NCBI RefSeq assembly: GCF_965638725.1
Contig: NC_134950.1
Location: 12,772,101 to 12,836,100 of the forward strand
Length of the DNA stretch: 64,000 nucleotides
Reading direction: 5' to 3'
DNA from: Aptenodytes patagonicus
Taxonomy: Eukaryota; Chordata; Aves; Sphenisciformes; Spheniscidae
Part shown: positions 49,501 to 58,000 of the stretch, in pieces
Position numbering within the stretch: position 1 is the first letter of the stretch
Layout of the letters: each line of letters starts with the position of its first letter
Translations under genes and position numbers: made by a program
Notes under the pieces: generated by a model
The model's database searches: none
What the model was told of the DNA's origin: nothing
What the model saw: only the letters and a program-made list of their open reading frames with translations

Positions 49501-52500
49501 ACATAAATACACAGCAGTACTGCATTATTAAAAAAGCAACAAAACCAAACATGCAGCGCAATAACGTGAAAACTCTTTTAAAGCAAAACTTCATCACACT
49601 TTTCTCCATCTGGGAAGAAAATGAGAGAAGAAACAAACACATGGCGAATGTTAGCCAGCTTGCCAAACACATGATTAGAAGAGCTGAAATGCTGTGTTAT
49701 AAGAATGGTTTAAGCAGCTCTATAGAATAGAAGAGATGGCAAGTCTTTACTTCTCTCTCTGCTTGGCCCAGAGGCTATTATCTGGACTATCACTTAAAAG
49801 AGGCTTAAGGCTTGGGGAAAAATTTGCTGACTTGCCAGTTTGCATTAAAGTGTCCTCAGGTCCATTCACCCGGTAGAGAAACCTCAAACATCTTGTGCAG
49901 GCAAACCTAGCATGCTGAGCAGAGCCTGAAAACTTCCTCCTGTCAAAATAACCAGCTCTGGCAGGATGGGACCTGCCAGCTAAAGTGTGGTATAATCAGT
50001 GTGTTAAAATTTTGCTTTGTGACCCCTAAGCAAGTTATTTGGCCTCTTTGCTTCAGTTCCCTGCTGTAACAAGAGAACAGTATTGCTTACCTCTCATTCT
50101 CTGCTCAGTTTATGAAGATCAGTAATTAATGTTTGATAATGGTAAATGCCAGGAGGCATGCTAGACTCTACATGTTCAGAAAAGGAAGTGCCAAATGCTT
50201 CATAGCCCTATTTCTTTTCCATGTGAAATAATAGGCTAGCTGGATGTGCTTCCGGACACACGTTATGGAAGCATATTTATTTCTTGTGTGCATCTTGGAC
50301 TATGTCATTCAACACTGTAAGCAGGAAAAAGGAGCTCTGGCAGCTTACCTGCAGTTTCAATGCAAGGGTATGACGGAGGAGGTTTCTGCCATTTTCCATT
50401 TGCATCTTTCATATGAGATCTGTCTGACGCAAATGTCTTCAAGTACAAATCTGCTCGAATCATTCTGATTTTCCTAAATAATAATGCAAAATTGTATCAA
50501 AAGATGCATGCTTACAATACTGCATTAGTCACTCAGAACAAGAGCCCTTTCCTCCCATCAAGGAGCATTAATTTCATTAAATACATAAATCAGCAATATT
50601 GTGCCAAGCAGTTAACTAGTTAAAAAAACTACAGTAGGAAAGAAAAGGGCTTTTGATGACTGAGGTAAACAGCTTTAGAAAAATAACACAGTGCATTTAT
50701 TTTACTGGAGTATAGCAAAAAACCTCTGTCGCTATGCATCCACAAAGAGAACTTCAACTTTCATTTCATGAAATAACATTCAAAGTCTTTATATTTTACG
50801 TCATCACCTGTGAAATTCTGGACGAAGGCTGTCATCCAACCTAAACGCCTCCACACTGTATACCTCAAAAGGACAGGGAAACGGCAACACTGTGTCAAGA
50901 TCATAAATGAAGTTCTGCTCCCCGCTGGGAACATGAAGTAGAATAACATGGTAGTCCTGGGAAGAAAGGTAATTGCCGTTAGTTAAACAGCTGTTAATGA
51001 GAAACTGGCAAAGGGAATGAAAAAAAGACGCTTCCTAAAAGCAGAAGCTACAGATCCTTTCTTTAAATCCTGCTTTCTGCACTTGAAGTATTAAGCCTGT
51101 AATATTTCTGGCACCAGGAGAGAGATTTCCTAACACCTGTCTCACCCATCGTGCCTTTCAAGAAACCTTAGTATTCTCCCCATTTCTTTGCAGCCTCCTT
51201 TGATTTAAGCCTGGACAGCTAAACTAAAGTGTACACTGCTCCTAAGAAAACCGCAAATCTCTTTCATGTCCCACACCAAAACGCAAAAGTTGAGTGGGAT
51301 AAACATTTTTGTCTTAGACCCAGTCCTAAATAAAAGCTCACAACAATATATGATGACAGCTTAACATTAAAATTATCTAGCGATCTCTTCTAATAAGAGA
51401 TGTTGTACCTGTTGCAGTAACACGGTCTGTGAATTTGAGTGCCGAGTGTTTAGCTGCCAGAAGCAGCTGAAAAAACAGCATGCAACTGAAAAAGCAGCAA
51501 ACGGCTCAGATCAAGAGGAACGCAGGGGTAAGACGAATTCCTGTAGTAGCTCTTGAAGCTGGGAAAAAACGCCTACGGGTACTATATCACACTTTTTCAA
51601 GGTAACTATTTTGTCTTGACACTTGGGTTCTGAGGTGCAGTTTTACCCCTTAACTTGTAAGAAACATAGTTGTGGTGGAAGTTTGGGGAAATTGGAGTTA
51701 CTTTGTTAGGTGTCAGGTACGTACACTGCTGTTTTCCAAAATTAAATTGAAGGTACCTGTTAACAGCTTACTAAAGCTTACATTAAATCCACTCACAAAA
51801 AGAGTTTGAAGCACTGTCTTTTGACACTTTCAATATTAAACAATCCTAACCACAAAGGGATTGGAATGAAAAAGATCTTAGGCAAGCTATTTTGCCAGAC
51901 CAATATACACATAAAACTCTATGCAACAATATTGAGAAGAATCCGTTACAGAGTACAAGAAAAATTAACTACAAGCTTTACATATCCATAGATATGTATA
52001 TCTATATATATATTTTTTATAGATAAAAGATATCTAGATATCATAGATCCACTGAAACATCAAAGTTAAACCACCTTTTGATGCATGAGTTTTTATCAGA
52101 AGTCCACATCCTGCGGTGGCCTTTCCCGACTCTCCTATTCCTTCTTAGATCATCTTTATAACACTTGGATCTCTTTTTAAACTAAACCTTTTTTGTACTA
52201 TAAATATACCAATATTTTAGGAGAGAATGAGTGATTCAGAAATCACAGAACTTCAGAAGTTTGCAGATTATTTTGCAGAATTTCAGAAAGAGAAATTGCC
52301 ACAAGAAATAGAGTTTTTTCCATGCCAGATAACTGAAAGAACTCTGTAATGATACATATTTGAAAGGAATTCTGTAGTGGCAATTAGTGAATTACATTCA
52401 TTGATCGAATGACATTCCAAAGCCACCATTTATGGGTCAGTTTAATTGCTGACACCTGAATACATATAATGCTCATTTTTCTATCCTGTCAGGCCTACAT

Positions 52501-54156
52501 GGATATTTTCACACATCTACTTCTTACAAGTACAGACATCTACTTAAAATTCTACAAAGCTGGTAGCCTCAACAATATCCACAGTATCACAAATCTGTTA
52601 TGTACTCTTACCAATGTTAAGGTTTGTCACCTGTAGATTTTACTGGCTGTCTCGCTGTTAATTTGCTATGAATGGTAAAAAGGAGCACCAGATTTAGGCT
52701 CTTTATAAATGTGTTGTAAAAGAGTAATATATATTAATACAGAACTATAGAACAGTTAAGGTTGCAAGGGACCTCTGGAGGTCATTTGGTCCAACTCCCC
52801 TGCTCAAGCAGGACCATCTAGCGCCAGCTGACCGGGACCATGTCCAGATGGCTTCCAAGTATCTCCAAGGATGGCGATTCCACAATCTCTCTGGGCAACC
52901 TGCTCCAGTGCTCCATCACCCTCACAGTCAAAAAGTGTTTCCTGATGTTCAGACGGAAACAGTTTGTTACAGTAAAGACGGCTGACACTGCCCATGTCTG
53001 ATCCTGCAGATATCAACTACAGAAGCACGCACTCGAAATTACTGAGAGAGAGAGAACAGAATGCCTTACCCAGACAACAGGCTCATCTGCATGTCCCGAT
53101 CTCTGCTTCCAGAGTGGAATCTGAAAGTTATAAGTGAATAAATCTTAAGTTAATAAAGCCTTTCAGATTAATACAGATTAATTTTGGGTTAATTTGTTAG
53201 TTCTTTGCTAACCTTCATCAGCTTATATCTGTGCTGCAGTCAGAAAATTTTCTCTAGCGTCTATCTTTCAGGAGCATGAAGTTGGAGATACTATTCTGGA
53301 CCACGTAATATAATCATTCTCCTAAATTGACAGATTACAGAGAAGAATTCCCCCACAGCTCACACGGACATCGTGCCTCTTCCCACGGTCCTGAACACAT
53401 CAGATAACTAAAAGATCTTACATGGTATGGTTTGCACGCCTCTGAGGCAAAATGAGCTACAAGAAGGTTTTGGCCCATGTCTCACTTACAGGTTGGGCCA
53501 CGGTCTAACGGCCTGGGCCCATGTCTCACCTATGTTGGGCTGTGGTTAAAATGCCTGGGCCCATGTCTCACCTATGTCAGGCTGCGGTCTAAAGGTCTGG
53601 GACCACGTCTCACCTACACTGAGCTGCAGCCTAAAGGCCTGAATCTCTCCATAGCTGCATTCAGATCACATCTCATCAACTCACCATCCTCCTATCATTG
53701 GATATGAAAACAGCATAAAATTCTTCTAAAGGGTATTGATCCTGACTCCTGATGTAGTCACAAAGTTTCCAAACGTTTTCTTCACTGTGAAACACAAGGA
53801 TCGGTTATTTTTTTCCCCCCAACTTCGTCTCTAGCGAACAGAAGCGAGCCAAGAGGCGACGCCCGCTGGAAAGTCACCCAACGCGGGCTCCGTTTGCGGC
53901 CAGAGGCTCTCCAGGCCACAGACCTGTTTAAGATAAGCCTCCCAGCCGACGTACAGGCTGACACAACGCGCGATTATCGCTCACGACTCCCGCTGCCTCG
54001 GCGCCTCACGGGGGGGCACCCGGCTCGCGGCTCCCGCCTGCCCCGCGCGCCGCCCCCGTCCCCGTCCCCCGGCGGCCTTTACCAGTAGCAGCTGGTGTAA
54101 GCGCAGGCGGGGCGGGGCGGCACCGCCGCCTCGTAGGCAGCCGCCGGCCGCGCCAT
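40424..54156 (-). CDS. NTAQ1: NTAQ1 (WDYHV1), protein N-terminal glutamine amidohydrolase, complete
   Basis: NTAQ1 converts an N-terminal Gln to Glu, a tertiary-to-secondary step of the Arg/N-degron pathway that lets the protein be arginylated and degraded. It acts as a soluble monomer in cytosol and nucleus. Six coding exons, read on the minus strand, are 54083-54156, 53685-53784, 53070-53120, 50808-50956, 50349-50473 and 40424-40557. All have GT-AG junctions and consistent phases, giving 210 residues (human 205). The catalytic triad known from the human structure (Cys28, His81, Asp97) corresponds to Cys25, His78 and Asp94 here, in SCYC, the namesake WDYHV and FIYDLDT. The gene converges on FBXO32 and diverges from ATAD2, as in human. 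Confidence 0.97.
45702..45706. repeat. Target-site duplication (left), gcttt
   Basis: A five-base gcttt immediately before the LTR starting at 45707, repeated exactly after it at 46836-46840. A five-base duplication is usual for ERVL-type integrases. Confidence 0.75.
45707..46835 (+). mobile_element. Solo LTR, family B (ERVL-like), 1,129 bp
   Basis: Begins tctattgggtttgcgtggca and ends gggtcaacccatcaca. The ends are inverted relatives (tattgggtt / aacccatca), flanked by a perfect five-base duplication. A TATA-like acatatttaag lies at about 45,886, an AATAAA at 46,646 and a tail of LTR-like sequence after it. The distance from TATA to poly(A) signal implies an unusually long R region (about 700 bp) made largely of tandem repeats. 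No internal retroviral genes remain. The first base pair appears mutated from TG to TC. An 87-codon frame (45907-46167) inside is LTR sequence, not a gene. Confidence 0.85.
46002..46425 (+). repeat. Tandem repeat inside the family B LTR
   Basis: The phrase cacgctggagcag and variants recur. The clearest copies are at 46227, 46275, 46324, 46368 and 46412 (spacings 48, 49, 44 and 44 bp), with diverged copies at about 46,010, 46,100 and 46,135. Between markers the units share a gaaggactg...cccgtggga..gga pattern. The unit closely resembles the array in the family A retrovirus at 27.8-28.1 kb. Confidence 0.8.
46836..46840. repeat. Target-site duplication (right), gcttt
   Basis: An exact copy of the left duplication at 45702-45706, directly after the terminal ...catcaca of the LTR. 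Confidence 0.75.
46890..46916. repeat. (AAT)n microsatellite
   Basis: A short run of taataataataat just right of the LTR. Confidence 0.7.
47690..47758 (+). mobile_element. CR1 LINE, left piece of a copy split by an LTR
   Basis: Contains gctggaatatggtgcccagt followed by ttgggggtcctcagtgcaaa, the CR1 ORF2 block before ...acattgacatactggag. That continuation is found on the other side of the LTR at 48,337. Confidence 0.8.
47759..48326 (+). mobile_element. Solo LTR, family A, inserted in a CR1
   Basis: A 568-bp LTR beginning TGTCCTGGTTTCAGCTGGGA and ending gaggttaaaccacgaca. It has a TATA-like gtatattctt at about 48,131, an (ATT)n run, ATTAAA at 48184-48189 and a G-rich U5 patch. The flanking bases aacccc (left) and aaaccc (right) are a near-match six-base duplication (5/6). 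It cleanly interrupts CR1 sequence, so it is younger than the CR1. A solo LTR forms by recombination between the two LTRs of a provirus. Confidence 0.92.
48138..48178. repeat. (ATT)n microsatellite in LTR
   Basis: attattactactattattat and onwards, an expanded simple repeat inside the family A LTR. The related LTR at 26.7 kb shows no comparable run. Confidence 0.8.
48327..48765 (+). mobile_element. CR1 LINE, right piece of the split copy
   Basis: Continues with cattgacatactggagcaag, gaggctgagagaactgggcc, ggtcaaatattggaacagat and gttggactggatgacctatg. It is an older, more diverged CR1 whose tail is lost after about 48,765. Confidence 0.9.
50349..50473 (-). CDS. NTAQ1: NTAQ1 exon 5
   Basis: One hundred twenty-five nt from the acceptor tatttag|g: it completes Arg125, then [20 protein letters not shown] and YPCIETA. 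The upstream of two possible acceptors is chosen because it restores the RKxR-xIRAD spacing of the human protein. The downstream one (aatcag) would drop three codons. Confidence 0.92.
50474..50807 (-). other. NTAQ1: NTAQ1 intron 4
   Basis: A 334-base intron, AT-rich, with no element recognised. Confidence 0.8.
50808..50956 (-). CDS. NTAQ1: NTAQ1 exon 4 (catalytic His and Asp)
   Basis: One hundred forty-nine nt encoding [20 protein letters not shown] and onward to PEFH, with a final split Arg codon. It contains catalytic His78 and Asp94. Donor GTGATG. Confidence 0.96.
51985..52040. repeat. AT-rich low-complexity tract
   Basis: tagatatgtatatctatata and onwards, with self-complementary TATA/GATATC stretches, in NTAQ1 intron 3. 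Confidence 0.75.
52741..52972 (-). mobile_element. CR1 LINE 3' fragment
   Basis: A reverse-complement CR1: gaactatagaacagttaagg, then ggtcatttggtccaactccc and the cctgctcaagcagg palindrome, then caatctctctgggcaacctg. It is 5'-truncated and moderately diverged, in NTAQ1 intron 3. Confidence 0.9.
53070..53120 (-). CDS. NTAQ1: NTAQ1 exon 3
   Basis: Fifty-one nt, 17 codons: [17 protein letters not shown]. Phase 0 at both ends, acceptor ctttcag, donor GTAAGG. It supplies the W of the WDYHV motif. Confidence 0.95.
53121..53684 (-). other. NTAQ1: NTAQ1 intron 2
   Basis: A 564-base intron dominated at its upstream end by the 42-bp minisatellite listed separately. Confidence 0.85.
53472..53645. repeat. 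Minisatellite, 42-44 bp unit, about four copies
   Basis: The phrase gg(c/a)cca(t/c)gtctcacc(t)ta begins at 53472, 53516, 53558 and 53600 (spacings 44, 42 and 42). Each unit runs on as gttgggctgtggt..aa.gcctg. Since 42 is a multiple of three, the + strand shows a repetitive open frame (repeated [13 protein letters not shown] unit), but no gene is expected there. It lies just downstream of the NTAQ1 exon 2 donor. Confidence 0.88.
53685..53784 (-). CDS. NTAQ1: NTAQ1 exon 2
   Basis: One hundred nt. The first base (t) completes catalytic Cys25. It then encodes [20 protein letters not shown] and ends ISNDRRM in phase 0 before GTGAGT. It closely matches the human CEENIWKLCEYIKNHDQYPL block. Confidence 0.96.
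53785..54082 (-). other. NTAQ1: NTAQ1 intron 1 (298 bp)
   Basis: A short intron, CpG-rich in its upstream half as it leaves the shared CpG island. Confidence 0.85.
54083..54156 (-). CDS. NTAQ1: NTAQ1 exon 1 (coding part)
   Basis: Starts [12 protein letters not shown] and reaches ACAYTSCY, then ends in TG before GTAAAG, so the catalytic Cys codon is split. ATG at 54156 is chosen because it gives a human-like N-terminal length. The frame stays open about 120 codons further upstream in GC-rich DNA but without similarity to the family. Confidence 0.92.
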
Positions 54157-54483
54157 GGCCGGCCTCGGCGGGGGGGGGGAGCGAGGGCGGCGCAGGAAGT
54201 GCTGGGCGCGGCGGGAGCCACCGGCTACGCCTTCCCCGAGGAAACGCGGCCGCGCGGCGGGGCCGCCATCCCGGCTCGCCTCAGACGCTTCGCGGACACC
54301 GCCGGAGCAGCGGCCAGGGGTGCGGGAAGCGCGGCCCCTCTCACCCGGGGAGCCCTCAGGCGGGGCTGCGGAGAGACGAGGAGGCGCGCCGCCGCCGCGC
54401 GGGGGAGCGGCCCCTTTAAGCGGCGGCCCCTCCCCCTGCCGGCGGGAAGCGGCGGAGAGGCGAGCGCAGCGCGCGCCGCCCAG

Positions 54484-54488
54484 CCAAT
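54484..54488 (+). promoter_or_regulatory. CCAAT box (NF-Y-like)
   Basis: cagccaatcc in the shared promoter, about 30 bp upstream of the E2F-like site. NF-Y CCAAT boxes often pair with E2F sites in cell-cycle promoters. Confidence 0.65.
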
Positions 54489-54517
54489 CCCGCGCCGGCA
54501 AAACAACCTGCTCCAAC

Positions 54518-54533
54518 TTTTACGCGCCAAAAA
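54518..54533 (+). promoter_or_regulatory. E2F-like site
   Basis: TTTTACGCGCCAAAAA resembles the E2F consensus TTTSSCGC with a palindromic GGCGC-type core flanked by T and A tracts. The position, within a CpG island about 280 bases 5' of the ATAD2 ATG, fits an E2F-driven promoter. Confidence 0.65.
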
Positions 54534-54813
54534 TATCGAAAGGCCGCAGTGTGGCGCGTGTCCCTCCGCCGCCCGGGCCGGGACTAGCCGCCGGAGGGAA
54601 ACGCGGCCGCGGGGAGAGCGGGGCGGAGCGCGCGCTGCCGGCCTCCGCGAGGGCGGGCAGCGGGACGGTGGCGGAGCCGCCGCGGCCCTCGGGGTAGGTG
54701 GAAGGAGGGCGGCGAGGCGGAGGGATCCGGGGGGAGGGCGGCGACCAAGTGGCGCGCGGGCTGTGGCGGAGGGATCGGGCGCGAGTGCGGCGCGCCCCCC
54801 CCATCGCTCCGCC

Positions 54814-55035
54814 ATGGTGGTCCTGCGGAGCAGCGCCGCCCGCCCGCCCGGCCCGTCGGCCCGCGGCTGCCGCCGCCTTCGCCCCCCCTTCGACCTCATG
54901 GACTCCAGCTCCGAGTTCATCTCCTTGGAGTCCCCCTCGCTCAGCAGCCGCCGCATCTGGACGCGCTCCGGGGCCGCCTCGGCCGCCGCCGTCAGGGCCA
55001 CGGGATCCAGGGGGACCAGGAGAGCCGACGAGGCC
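54814..55035 (+). CDS. ATAD2: ATAD2 exon 1 (coding part)
   Basis: Seventy-four codons, from MVVLRSSAARPPGPSARGCR to GTRRADEA, ending in phase 0 before GTGAGT. The segment is Ala/Arg/Pro-rich and more GC-rich than the human one. ATG is preceded by gctccgcc, a good Kozak context. The upstream open frame in the same phase is not conserved. Confidence 0.93.
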
Positions 55036-58000
55036 GTGAGTACCGGGGGGGGGGGGGGCAGCGCCGGCTCCTCCAAGCTCTGCCCTGGCTTCGCGGGGAG
55101 ACGGGCCTCAGCCCGGGGGGGGGGCAGGAGCTGGGCTGTGGGCCCGGGGAGGCGCCCTCCCGGTGGCTGCGTGGCGGGGGAGCCGTCGCCGGGGGGTGCT
55201 GGCCGGCCGGGAGCCTTGGGGAGCTGGGAGAGCCGGGTCCCCGCGCAAAGGCACCGGAGATCGGTGTCACGTGGAGGAAAAAAAAGGGAAAAAATGAGTA
55301 TATAGGGCAAGAGCCTACAGCTGCGGTCGGTTGCGTTGCCGCGTGTGAAGAAGCAGCCGGGGTCGCCCTCCGCAGCCGGCCGGGCCCCCCCCCCCCCAGC
55401 CGCGCCACCTGTTTGTGGTCACCTTGCAGCTAAAGGGGGGCTCGGCATAATCTCTGGTCCGGGGGACCAGCGACAGCGTGCTGAGACAGTCACTGGGTCG
55501 CCTGTAGCCCTGTGACTATAAACTTTTTGCATCGCCTTATGGTTTGGTGTGTTATCAGTATTTCCCCTTCCCCGTTTATTTTGATTATATTTGTTACCTA
55601 AAAAGTTATTTTAAAAAGATCTTAGAGACCGCTTTACTTTAATTGTGGTAACGCTCAAAGAGAGCGCTCGCTGTTTTGATGACAAAAATGCATCAAAAAC
55701 AGCGCTCAACACAAAACATACGTGATCTATAACTGCATTCTAGCTGGCCTGAAGTGCCTGTGAAATACTGCTTGGTCAAGTGTATATAAGTGCTACTTTG
55801 GATGCTTTAAAAACAAAGCTCTGTTTAGAAATCAGGACTGATTTGTACTTAATTAAAGCACTTATGTGAGTAACCTAAAATGGTGAAAATTTTACTGAAG
55901 CTTTTCATAATTTTAATCTACCCTAGTAGAAAAGAGACAACTTACATGATTATAAAGGATGTTAAGTAGTCCATGCTCTCTGCACCTTAGTGTTGCTACT
56001 TTAATAACGGAACTATTTCACTTTGAAAAGGTCATTGTTTTTAATGTAGCCTTCAAAAGCTAAAACTCTTCTCTGCTCTTTCCAAGCCAGGCTCTTCTCC
56101 GCAGGGTGTCCTGCATTTCCATGACAAATAAAGGCAGACCAGATCCAAGTCAGAAGTGGTCTGCTCTTCAGGGGAGCCCTGCCTTGGAGCGATGCTTGTA
56201 GTGCAGTCTCTTTCCTTTCAGCAGAACTCTTTCAGGATTTTCAGTTGTATGGATTAATTTTTTTTTTTCATTATTTTCAAGACTACTGACCTAAGAAGGA
56301 AGAAATCCTTGGGATGGTTTGGTTTTTTGTTTTTTTTTTTTCTTTGCAAACAGTCATGGAATCTGCTTAAAGATCACTGCTTTGCTTTTGCAGTCTACAC
56401 TAGAAATGGTTGTCAGAGGCTACAGGGAATTCGGCTGCTTGTTGCACACAGGGGAAGGCTGTGCAAAGTTAGACAGATAAAGCAGCTGACGTGTTTTCAG
56501 TGTGGAGAACAGGAATGAGGAAGCTAAACGTAAACTTTTTACTGAAACCAAAGCAGAATCATCATTATGAAACTGGCTGTAAGGCTCTTCCTTGTTTTGG
56601 TTTCTTTATTTCTTTTCTTTTTTTTTTTTTTTTCCCTTTTTCCAGACCTTTCCCATGCTTTGAGGCATGGAGTCATTCTTACTTCATTTGTAGGGTGGCC
56701 GGGCTTTGCTGGAGCTTTCTAACTGCAGAGACAGCACAGAAGTGCCTGAGATGAAAGAGATGATGATGATGATGCATGTTCAAGTCCTAATGCCTCTTTC
56801 CTATCTTGTTGATGTGCAAGGACTTGTTGGTGGCAGCTTTTGCAGTTTTTCTGATAGCAGCACGCAATTTATGTCTAGTTATTTAGCTTATTTCATCTGT
56901 AGAGAGTAAGGACCATACGGCAGAAGGTCTAAGGTAAACTGGCATCTGATGGGTTTATCCTCTTCCAGGTTTCCAGTCCCAAGGAGTCCCGCAGCAGATC
57001 CAAAGTGGTTACTGTCCCTTTGGAAGCTGTGTATCTACAGGTCTATAACCCTGGTGCAATTCCCCAGGCTGAACAAGACTGTTGTCTTGTGACCTGTATT
57101 TGAGGGCAGTGTGCTCCAGAGTTCCCTTTTTGTCTGAGCAAAGTGGAAACTGGCACTTTTCCAGGCTAAGCCTTCAGACTTACCTGCATAGGGACCTCAG
57201 CATCAGAGCTCACAGCCTTGTGGCCTAAGCACATTTATCTGTTCTGATAGTACTTCAACATAGAGTTACTTCCTCAGAGATACCAGATAGCTAAACACAA
57301 TTTTTGTAAAAAGACTTTTTAGAAACAATTGCTGATCACTTCCTATAGTATGAGAAAAGTAACAAAATATGAAATGCTTTCAAAATTTGAAATACTTTAC
57401 AAAATTCTTTCACCCAGTTGCCTTATCTTTCCAGTTTAGTCACTTGCTTCTACTGAATTTCACTTCTTGAGTGTGGTTTTTTTTCAGCCTGATAGGGTTG
57501 ATAAGAGTTAGTTACTCTTGCTCTGCTGGCAGCTTGCTGGAGTTAACGTAATGGTTCTTGGTGTCTGCCATCTCACCGAACTGGGATGCCTTCCTATGAA
57601 TGAAGGATGGTCAGAGTTAGCAATACACATTGTTACTGCTTTGCCTGTGTCCTAATTTGAGCCAAGATTAAGGTAAAAAGACAGTACAGAGGATAATGAA
57701 TATCACAATTATTGTATTGTGAACATTGCATTAAAAATACATTTAAAAAAGCGAACAAGTGCATAAGTAGATTTCCTGGGTCACTATACTGTTTTTTTTC
57801 CTAACATTTGTGCTGACATTCTCTAAGTGTTTGTTCTTCTTTCAGTCTGGGATTTGGCCCAGAGATTTGTGAAGCGTATTATTGCAGTCATCTTCTAACT
57901 GATACGGCAAACCTTTAAGATTTCTCCCAAGGAATATTTACTTCTAGATCAATGAAGTAGAAATATCCAAAGCGGCAGTTATAACTCATGTATCTTGGAG

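Larger units (their letters stand above)
40558..50348 (-). other. NTAQ1: NTAQ1 intron 5 (9.8 kb)
   Basis: By far the largest NTAQ1 intron. It holds the ERV-type LTR at 45,707, a CR1 split by another LTR at 47,690-48,765, and poly-A/T tracts near 44,925-45,020. Elsewhere I recognise nothing. Both LTRs lie antisense to NTAQ1. Confidence 0.8.
50957..53069 (-). other. NTAQ1: NTAQ1 intron 3
   Basis: A 2.1-kb intron containing an AT-rich patch at 51,985-52,040 and a CR1 fragment at 52,741-52,972 that lies sense to NTAQ1. Confidence 0.8.
54157..54813. promoter_or_regulatory. Bidirectional promoter NTAQ1 (-) / ATAD2 (+)
   Basis: Only 657 bases separate the two start codons, which point away from each other inside a CpG island with no TATA box. 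It includes a CCAAT box (54484-54488), a CGCGCC element next to it and an E2F-like TTTTACGCGCCAAAAA (54518-54533). ATAD2 is a known E2F-responsive gene in mammals. Transcription start sites are not visible from sequence alone. Confidence 0.8.
53990..55440. other. CpG island over the NTAQ1/ATAD2 divergent start
   Basis: Very GC- and CpG-rich by eye, with sharp contrast to the AT-rich flanks. It covers NTAQ1 exon 1, the shared promoter, ATAD2 exon 1 and the start of ATAD2 intron 1. Boundaries are approximate. Confidence 0.88.

Noticed and set aside
53477..53707. Repetitive open frame on + ([12 protein letters not shown] units)
   Set aside because: It is the translation of the 42-bp minisatellite in NTAQ1 intron 2 and runs antisense into exon 2.
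54157..54516. In-frame N-terminal extension of NTAQ1 (about 120 codons)
   Set aside because: GC-rich DNA lacks stops by chance. It would overlap the shared promoter and has no counterpart in the human protein, and the ATG at 54156 gives the usual length.
54199..54813. In-frame N-terminal extension of ATAD2 (about 205 codons)
   Set aside because: Low-complexity Arg/Ala/Gly/Pro translation of a CpG island. The human N-terminus begins exactly with MVVLRSS at 54814.
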